NCBI GenBank assembly: GCA_039821145.1
Contig: JBCBOS010000006.1
Coordinates: 248,001 to 312,000 of the forward strand
Length of the DNA stretch: 64,000 bases
Origin: JBCCSZ01 sp039821145
GTDB lineage: Bacteria > Bacteroidota > Bacteroidia > Chitinophagales > Saprospiraceae
Reading direction: 5' to 3'
The position numbers and the translations under genes were made by a program. This document shows positions 59,434 to 64,000 of the stretch, one piece after another (within the stretch, counting starts at the first letter, position 1; each line of letters opens with the position of its first letter). Below the pieces are notes generated by a model. The model ran no database searches and was not told the origin of the DNA. It saw only the letters and a program-made list of their open reading frames with translations.

Positions 59434-59595
59434 AGCTTGTCTAAAGTTAATCTTTTCGCTAATATGAACGTCTTTCTTCACCATACTTCAGCTTTTTTTC
59501 GGCACGTAGCCTCCGGCTATGCACCTCAAAAAGAGCTTCGTCTGGCTGTGAAATCCATTTCACATTAGCTGAAAAACTAAATTTTAACAAGCTCT
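59432..59595 (+). mobile_element. MITE-like element, copy 2 (164 bp)
   Basis: Terminal inverted repeats AGAGCTTGT at 59432-59440 and ACAAGCTCT at 59587-59595, with further pairing inward (CTAAAGTTAA against CTAAATTTTA). A TA dinucleotide is close to each end. The core (CTTCAGC, T-run, CACGTAGCCTCCGGCTATG, CTCAAAAAGAG) is the same as in 27124-27284 but on the opposite strand. It has no coding capacity. Confidence 0.75.
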
Positions 59596-59608
59596 TAGAG
59601 AGGACGGT

Positions 59609-59653
59609 ACAAATTCATCGCCGATTTCCGCTGGGGGTCAGCGATGAATTTGT
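59609..59653 (-). terminator. Hairpin after the TPR glycosyltransferase gene
   Basis: ACAAATTCATCGC at 59609-59621 and GCGATGAATTTGT at 59641-59653 pair perfectly over 13 bp. It is 16 bp past the stop of the gene ending at 59669. A T-run is absent, so it may stabilise the end of the mRNA rather than terminate alone. Confidence 0.65.
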
Positions 59654-59668
59654 CGTCAGGATGGCGCG

Positions 59669-61942
59669 CTAAATCTTGGCTGCTGCATCTCGGAAGGCTT
59701 TGGCTCTTGTCGCATCTCCCTTGAGATCGTAAATCTGAGCAGCCATCAGATAAGCTTGCTTGAACCTGCCGTTGCTCTGGATGGCTCCTTCGATGTATTC
59801 GATGGCCTTGTCGTAGCTCTTGGCCTGCATTTCGATCTGGGCCAGGTAGTAGTAAGCGATGGAATTGCGTTGGTTCAGCTCGATGGCCTTTGTCAGTGTG
59901 GTCCGGGCCTCGTTGATCTTTCCCGTATTCATGTAGCACAGTCCCAACATATTGTGGCTGCCGACACTTTCCGGGTCGATGGCCAAGGACTTGTCTAGTG
60001 CTGTCTTGGCCTGATCGTATTGTCCGGTCTGCAGACTGGCATTGGCGATGGATTCCCAGGCAGTTTCATCATTTGGATTTCGCTCCACCACGGTGCTCAA
60101 CAGTCTGAGTGCTCCCTGAAAATCCCGTTTTTTGACGGCCGTTTGTGCCCGGAAGGCCAGGTCGTCTTCGTTTTTGTAAATCCCCAAGATGGGCGTGCCG
60201 TTGACATTGATGGAATGAAGGGCCGATTTGCTGGGCCAATTGCCCCCCTTGATGTGGCTGCCACTGACAAAGCGGGAGTTGAACAAGGCATAGTCCCACT
60301 GGCGTTGGTGGCGTTCGCGATATCGGACGTAGTAGGTCTTGACCTTGCCCTTGTATTTGTTTTTGACGTATTGATCGAGTTGGTATTTGAAATTGGTCAC
60401 TACAATGACGGTGTCTTGCATGTCTTCGGAGATGATGCCCTCCTTTTCCATCCAATCAACGCCCTGCCGGATGCCAACGCCCCAATAGTCCGTCTCATAA
60501 TTTCCAAATGCACCACTCAGTCCGCCCGCCAAAGGATTGAAATACACATAGGAAAGGGCCGGATTTCGGCTGATGAATGCCGCGGCGTCCAAGACAGAGA
60601 TGCTCATCACACCCAAGACTGCCAAACCAATCCACTGTTGCGGAGCCGCCTGTGCTCTTTGCCAAGCATAGTCCCAGGCCACACCCGCTAGTACGACCAG
60701 GCAGGTATATGGAAAGATGAGGTGACGCCAGCCATCGTACAAAGTTGAGTCTTTGATGATGACATAGACAAAGGGGAAAAAGGCAGCCAGAGCGACCATC
60801 CCCACCAGCAATTTGTTGCTTTCCTTGAATATCTTGATGGAAAAACCCAGATACAACAGTGTGCCTACGATAAGTCCCAGGGGAACTGTCAGGAAAAACC
60901 AGGTGGGCAAGTAGCTGGTCGGAATCTCTTTGGAGTTGATCATGATCCCCTTGAAGAGCATGCGCACCTCCAGGGCATAGGCCGACATGGCCCCCAGAGC
61001 AGAAGACAAGCCAGTGAACGGATCTTCCAGGGCATAGGGCCAAAAGAGAAGGGCAAATGCAATGCCGCCAAGCGCTGGGACTGCCCCGGCGATGAGGTAG
61101 CGGAGTGTCAAAGGGTGAGCGATGTTTTTGAGGCCCATTTTCATCAAAAAGTGCAAGCCCAAAAACAAGCCCATATAGGCAAAAACCACCAGTCCCCCGA
61201 CCCGTATCCCGATGCCAATGCCAATGGCTAAGGTGAGTCCGAGTAAGTCCTGCCACCTGAGACGAGGCAGATTTTTCAATACCCTGGCAAAGAAATAGAT
61301 GGCCATGATGTAGCCTGCAGCAAATGGAATGTCCTTGGGATTCATCAGCGAATGCCCAAAGTACCGCGGGGACAAAAACAATAGGATGACTGTCAGGACC
61401 GCCGCTCGCCAACCAGCAATTTCCCTGGCCAACAATCCGGCAAAAAAGAGTCCCAGAAAGCCAAAGAGTGCATTCCAGAAGTGGCGCACGTTGTAAAAGG
61501 CCGGGCTGTTGACATCATCGATGCCAAAGAGTCGGGCGGTTCCTCCACTCAATACCTCGAAAAGGCCCCCGTACAAATGCATCAGTGTTTTGGGCATGTC
61601 CAATGCAGCCTTGTCCTCGCCGAAGGTACCGTAGTAGTTCATCAGGTTGACATTGTAGGAAATCTGCATTTTCTCATCTGCATTGAGCCCAACAAACTGA
61701 GAAGACAGCAACATGGCCAGCAGTGCAAAGCCACAAATCCCGTAGAAGACCTTGCGGAACAAGTCGGCTTGGGTATCCTTCCACTGTGGAAATACCAAGG
61801 GGGCATCCGTCACAGGAGCTGCGACTGCCGTGCGTCGCTTGGCAGCGGTCTTGGTCTGCTTGACTGCCTTTTTTTGTCCCTTTCCGGCTACCTGGCTGGT
61901 CTTTTTTTTCTGCTTGTTGGTCGGTTGCTTTTTCTTGGCCAA
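59669..61942 (-). CDS. PMT/GT39-like membrane glycosyltransferase with C-terminal TPRs
   Basis: 757 residues from a TTG at 61942: the frame has no ATG before a stop upstream, and the first internal Met is too late. A Lys/Gln-rich cytoplasmic tail of about 45 residues is followed by 11-12 membrane helices (60-490) with an acidic loop after helix 1 (NADEKMQ) and SPRYFGHSLMNPKDIP, as in the ArnT/PMT superfamily, where a similar Asp/Glu pair is catalytic. Residues 600-757 are three to four TPRs (e.g. AWESIANASLQTGQYDQAKT, NMLGLCYMNTGKINEARTTL). It probably transfers a sugar from a lipid carrier to an acceptor; the TPRs may bind the acceptor. The sugar genes at 61987-64000 are upstream on the same strand. 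Confidence 0.85.
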   Translation of the reverse strand: MAKKKQPTNKQKKKTSQVAGKGQKKAVKQTKTAAKRRTAVAAPVTDAPLVFPQWKDTQADLFRKVFYGICGFALLAMLLSSQFVGLNADEKMQISYNVNLMNYYGTFGEDKAALDMPKTLMHLYGGLFEVLSGGTARLFGIDDVNSPAFYNVRHFWNALFGFLGLFFAGLLAREIAGWRAAVLTVILLFLSPRYFGHSLMNPKDIPFAAGYIMAIYFFARVLKNLPRLRWQDLLGLTLAIGIGIGIRVGGLVVFAYMGLFLGLHFLMKMGLKNIAHPLTLRYLIAGAVPALGGIAFALLFWPYALEDPFTGLSSALGAMSAYALEVRMLFKGIMINSKEIPTSYLPTWFFLTVPLGLIVGTLLYLGFSIKIFKESNKLLVGMVALAAFFPFVYVIIKDSTLYDGWRHLIFPYTCLVVLAGVAWDYAWQRAQAAPQQWIGLAVLGVMSISVLDAAAFISRNPALSYVYFNPLAGGLSGAFGNYETDYWGVGIRQGVDWMEKEGIISEDMQDTVIVVTNFKYQLDQYVKNKYKGKVKTYYVRYRERHQRQWDYALFNSRFVSGSHIKGGNWPSKSALHSINVNGTPILGIYKNEDDLAFRAQTAVKKRDFQGALRLLSTVVERNPNDETAWESIANASLQTGQYDQAKTALDKSLAIDPESVGSHNMLGLCYMNTGKINEARTTLTKAIELNQRNSIAYYYLAQIEMQAKSYDKAIEYIEGAIQSNGRFKQAYLMAAQIYDLKGDATRAKAFRDAAAKI

Positions 61943-61986
61943 AACAAATGTATTTGAGGGTGTGGTAGTTGGCTTTTGTGGGTTTC

Positions 61987-63105
61987 TTACTTACCTGGGT
62001 AAGCATTGATCATTGCAATGGTATAGCTCACCTCCTCCTCTGTCAACTCTGCAAACATCGGCAAAGATACACAATGATCCGAAAGGTACTCTGCATTGGG
62101 GAAATCCCCTTTTTTGTATCCCAGGTCTACGAAAGCTTCCTGCAGATGGCAAGGCACTGGATAGTGCAGAGCCGTGGAGACACCTTGTTCTTTCAAATAG
62201 GCTTGGAAATGTGCCCGATCCGGTACGGTGACAACATAGAGATGGAAGACTCCCTCCACGTCTTGACTGACGATGGGAAGGCGTACATCGGCATGCTTGA
62301 TTTCCGTCTGGTAGCGATGGGCAATTTGGCGGCGGCGTTCATTCCATTTGTCCAAATGAGCCAGTTTTACTTCCAGGACAGCTCCTTGGATGCCATCCAT
62401 TCGCATGTTGTAGCCAATTTCCTTGTGGTAATAGCGCACCTCACAGCCGTGGTTGCGCAGGCGGAACAGGTGATCTCTGTAGGCCTCATTGTTGGTCGTC
62501 ACACCACCTCCTTCGCCATAAGCGCCCAGGTTTTTGCCCGGATAAAAGCTGAAGCAAGCCATTTCGCCAAATCCACCCACTCGCGTTCCTTTGTAATAGG
62601 CACCATGGGCTTGGGCGGCATCCTCCATGAAAAACAGATTGTGCTTCTCGGCAATGGCTTTGAGGGCGTCCACGTCGCAGGGCTGGCCATAGAGGTGTAC
62701 CCCTACGATGGCTTTGGTCCGCTCGGTGATGGCGGCCTCCACTTTGGTGGGATCGATGTTGTAGGTCTCGTCGCAGTCTACGAATACACATTTGGCATTG
62801 ACGTAGGCAGGTCCCCAGGCAGTGGCAATGAAGGTATTAGCGGGGAGGATGATCTCGTCTCCCTCTCCGATGCCAATGGCCAGCATGGCCAGGTGCAGGG
62901 CCGAGGTTCCACTGTTGACACCGATGGCGTAATCAGTTTGGCAATATTTTGCGAAAGCCGTTTCAAAGCTGGCGGTAAAGCGCCCTCCTGCAAAAGCAGT
63001 ATTTTTGATGACTTCCTGTATGGATTCATTGACCTGTTCGCTGATGGTTTGGTACTGTCGCTTGAGGTCAAAGTAAGGTACTTGCATTTTTAGGCTGATG
63101 TCCAT
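61987..63105 (-). CDS. DegT/DnrJ/EryC1/StrS aminotransferase (WbpE-like)
   Basis: 372 residues from the ATG at 63105; the ATG at 63087 (MQVPYFDLKRQY) is an equally good start. PLP-dependent sugar aminotransferase: VNSGTSALHLAMLAIG, the PANTFIATAW block, VFVDCDETYNIDP, the Asp in MEDAAQAHGA and the PLP lysine in CFSFYPGKNLGAYGEGG. The end (ALHYPVPCHLQEAFVDLGY and LPMFAELTEEEV) resembles WbpE, which aminates the 3-keto sugar in the diacetamido-uronic acid pathway. Next upstream are an N-acetyltransferase and an oxidoreductase, in pathway-like order. Confidence 0.94.
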   Translation of the reverse strand: MDISLKMQVPYFDLKRQYQTISEQVNESIQEVIKNTAFAGGRFTASFETAFAKYCQTDYAIGVNSGTSALHLAMLAIGIGEGDEIILPANTFIATAWGPAYVNAKCVFVDCDETYNIDPTKVEAAITERTKAIVGVHLYGQPCDVDALKAIAEKHNLFFMEDAAQAHGAYYKGTRVGGFGEMACFSFYPGKNLGAYGEGGGVTTNNEAYRDHLFRLRNHGCEVRYYHKEIGYNMRMDGIQGAVLEVKLAHLDKWNERRRQIAHRYQTEIKHADVRLPIVSQDVEGVFHLYVVTVPDRAHFQAYLKEQGVSTALHYPVPCHLQEAFVDLGYKKGDFPNAEYLSDHCVSLPMFAELTEEEVSYTIAMINAYPGK

Positions 63106-63159
63106 GTCGCTTTATTTGTTCCTAGCCGATTGGCTTCTGGTTTGGTTTAGGATATTTAT

Positions 63160-63666
63160 TTATTTCAAATAACGAATAATCTTGGCGGGATTGCCCGCTA
63201 CCACTGCTTTGGCTGGCACATCCTTGGTCACCACGCAACCCGCTCCGATGATGGCATCCTCTCCAATGCGAATGCCACCCAATATGGTGGCACTCGTACC
63301 GATGGAGACGCGGTCTCCCACATGGGTTTCCACCATTTCCCAGTCTTCGTTGCCCTGCATGCTGCCATCCGGATTGACGGCCCGGGGATACAGATCGTTG
63401 ATGAAAGAAACATTGTGCCCCACAAAGACGCCATGGCCAATGTGGACCCCTTCGCAGATGAAGGTGTGGCTGCTGATTTTGCAATTTTCGCCGATGCTGG
63501 CCCCCCGCTGGATTTCCACAAAGGTACCGACCTTGCTGCCCGCCCCGATGGAGCAACCGTAGGCATTGACAAAGTCATAAATCTTTACCCCCTCTCCCAC
63601 TTGCACATCGCTCAGGGATTGTTTGGGAGAATCGACATTGAGCAGGCTCATCTTTGTATCAGGCAT
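63160..63666 (-). CDS. Left-handed beta-helix acyltransferase (WbpD-like)
   Basis: 168 residues from the ATG at 63666, which overlaps the end of the upstream oxidoreductase gene by 8 bp. The sequence is made of hexapeptide repeats (IGAGSKVGTFVEIQRGASIG, ICEGVHIGHGVFVGHNVSFI, VSIGTSATILGGIRIGEDA) and ends with VVAGNPAKIIRYLK. It has the WbpD/PglD-like length and would use acetyl-CoA to acetylate the 3-amino group of a UDP-sugar after transamination. Overlap with the oxidoreductase and 54 bp to the aminotransferase point to one operon. Confidence 0.93.
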   Translation of the reverse strand: MPDTKMSLLNVDSPKQSLSDVQVGEGVKIYDFVNAYGCSIGAGSKVGTFVEIQRGASIGENCKISSHTFICEGVHIGHGVFVGHNVSFINDLYPRAVNPDGSMQGNEDWEMVETHVGDRVSIGTSATILGGIRIGEDAIIGAGCVVTKDVPAKAVVAGNPAKIIRYLK

Positions 63667-64000
63667 AGTCAAAGGTATTCAGCTCAATGATGGAATTGTT
63701 GCTTTTCATCGAAAGACCTGCCGCCTCCAAGATGGATACGACTTGTAGGCCCGAGTGAAAGTCGGACAACGGACGTCCTCCCTCTCGAATGGCCTTGCAA
63801 AAGTCTTCCGCCATGCCCGCCAATGCTTCTTTTTGCTTAACCTTGGGGATGAGCACATCTCCCACCCTGTAATCGACCAACAGGCGGTTGCGCTCGTCTT
63901 TGGGCAGCACGCTGTAGCCCTTGTCGTATACCCTGATCTTCTCCGTCGTCTCCAAGTCGTTGTATACGATCATTTTCTGATCACCACCGATGAGCATTTG
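63659..64000 (-). CDS. Gfo/Idh/MocA-type oxidoreductase, C-terminal part (5' end outside window)
   Basis: 114 codons from the window edge to the TGA at 63659. It has the C-terminal layout of Gfo/Idh/MocA dehydrogenases: strand GGDQKMIVYNDLETTEKIRV, KVKQKEALAGMAEDFCKAI and the helix GLQVVSILEAAGLSMKSN, then a final strand IIELNTFDY. In the WbpB/D/E pathway this is the NAD-dependent UDP-sugar 3-dehydrogenase (WbpB). The assignment rests on the end of the protein and on the two neighbours. Confidence 0.85.
   Translation of the reverse strand, partial: QMLIGGDQKMIVYNDLETTEKIRVYDKGYSVLPKDERNRLLVDYRVGDVLIPKVKQKEALAGMAEDFCKAIREGGRPLSDFHSGLQVVSILEAAGLSMKSNNSIIELNTFDYA

Noticed and set aside
1..64000. 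tRNA, rRNA, CRISPR arrays, prophage clusters
   Set aside because: By eye I found no cloverleaf with a T-arm GTTCRA and acceptor pairing, no regular repeat-spacer pattern and no phage structural genes; a tool-based scan could still find a tRNA I missed.

Overview
The window looks like a chromosome segment of a Bacteroidota bacterium, most likely of the Saprospiria/Lewinella-type lineage; the phylum is well supported, the class is inference. Support comes from a TonB-dependent receptor with a CarboxypepD_reg-like N-terminal domain, a GldM C-terminal-like protein, many lipoproteins with their own lipobox, TANNTTTG-type -7 promoter elements (9525, 37915, 41637, 43410, 55616, 57151, 57696), scarce Shine-Dalgarno sequences and balanced base composition. 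I see no tRNA, rRNA, CRISPR array or intact transposase gene.

Layout. 1-8082: a TonB-dependent receptor (cut by the window edge), then a membrane-fusion/ABC-ATPase operon on the minus strand facing a sigma-54 response regulator and its histidine kinase. The divergent gap carries a near-consensus sigma-54 promoter and two overlapping palindromes that look like the activator's enhancer site. 8079-11198: small hypothetical genes, a precorrin-2 dehydrogenase and a decayed Uma2 fragment. 11209-13873: first copy of a two-part cassette (474-residue helical-repeat protein, divergent 38-residue Gly-Gly peptide gene, two hairpins). 13874-22235: accessory island with a HExxH lipoprotein, three tandem paralogous lipoproteins with a duplicated gene fragment between them, an AraC/membrane/SDR operon, a GldM-like protein and a fourth relative of the lipoproteins. 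22305-37099: mostly metabolic genes (aldo/keto reductase, flavoproteins, CurA-like reductase, acetyl-CoA synthetase, MiaE, prolyl oligopeptidase, diadenylate cyclase, NDP-sugar pyrophosphorylase-like). 37100-37952: a gene-free stretch ending in three direct repeats at exact 21-bp spacing in front of a LytS/LytTR pair. 39868-41495: two toxin-antitoxin loci, one with the toxin reduced to a C-terminal stub. 41679-49256: peptidases, an outer-membrane barrel protein, an MFS transporter and the second copy of the helical-repeat protein. 49423-49860: the second Gly-Gly peptide gene and its hairpins. 50000-64000: trmD, an amidase with three SH3 domains, FKBP, two peptidases, ferredoxin, formate-THF ligase, a glycosyltransferase with TPRs, and three genes resembling a WbpB/WbpD/WbpE diacetamido-sugar pathway.

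The best candidate for an undescribed system is the pair of cassettes at 11209-13221 and 47826-49860. In both, a long helical-repeat protein of one family is transcribed away from a tiny Lys-rich peptide gene with a Gly-Gly motif at residues 23-25. The start-to-start distance is nearly the same (160 and 166 bp), and similarity continues into the non-coding sequence past the peptide gene. A further theme is decay and recombination: fragments of Uma2, a DUF3368-type toxin and a HExxH lipoprotein gene, plus two copies of a roughly 160-bp MITE-like element.
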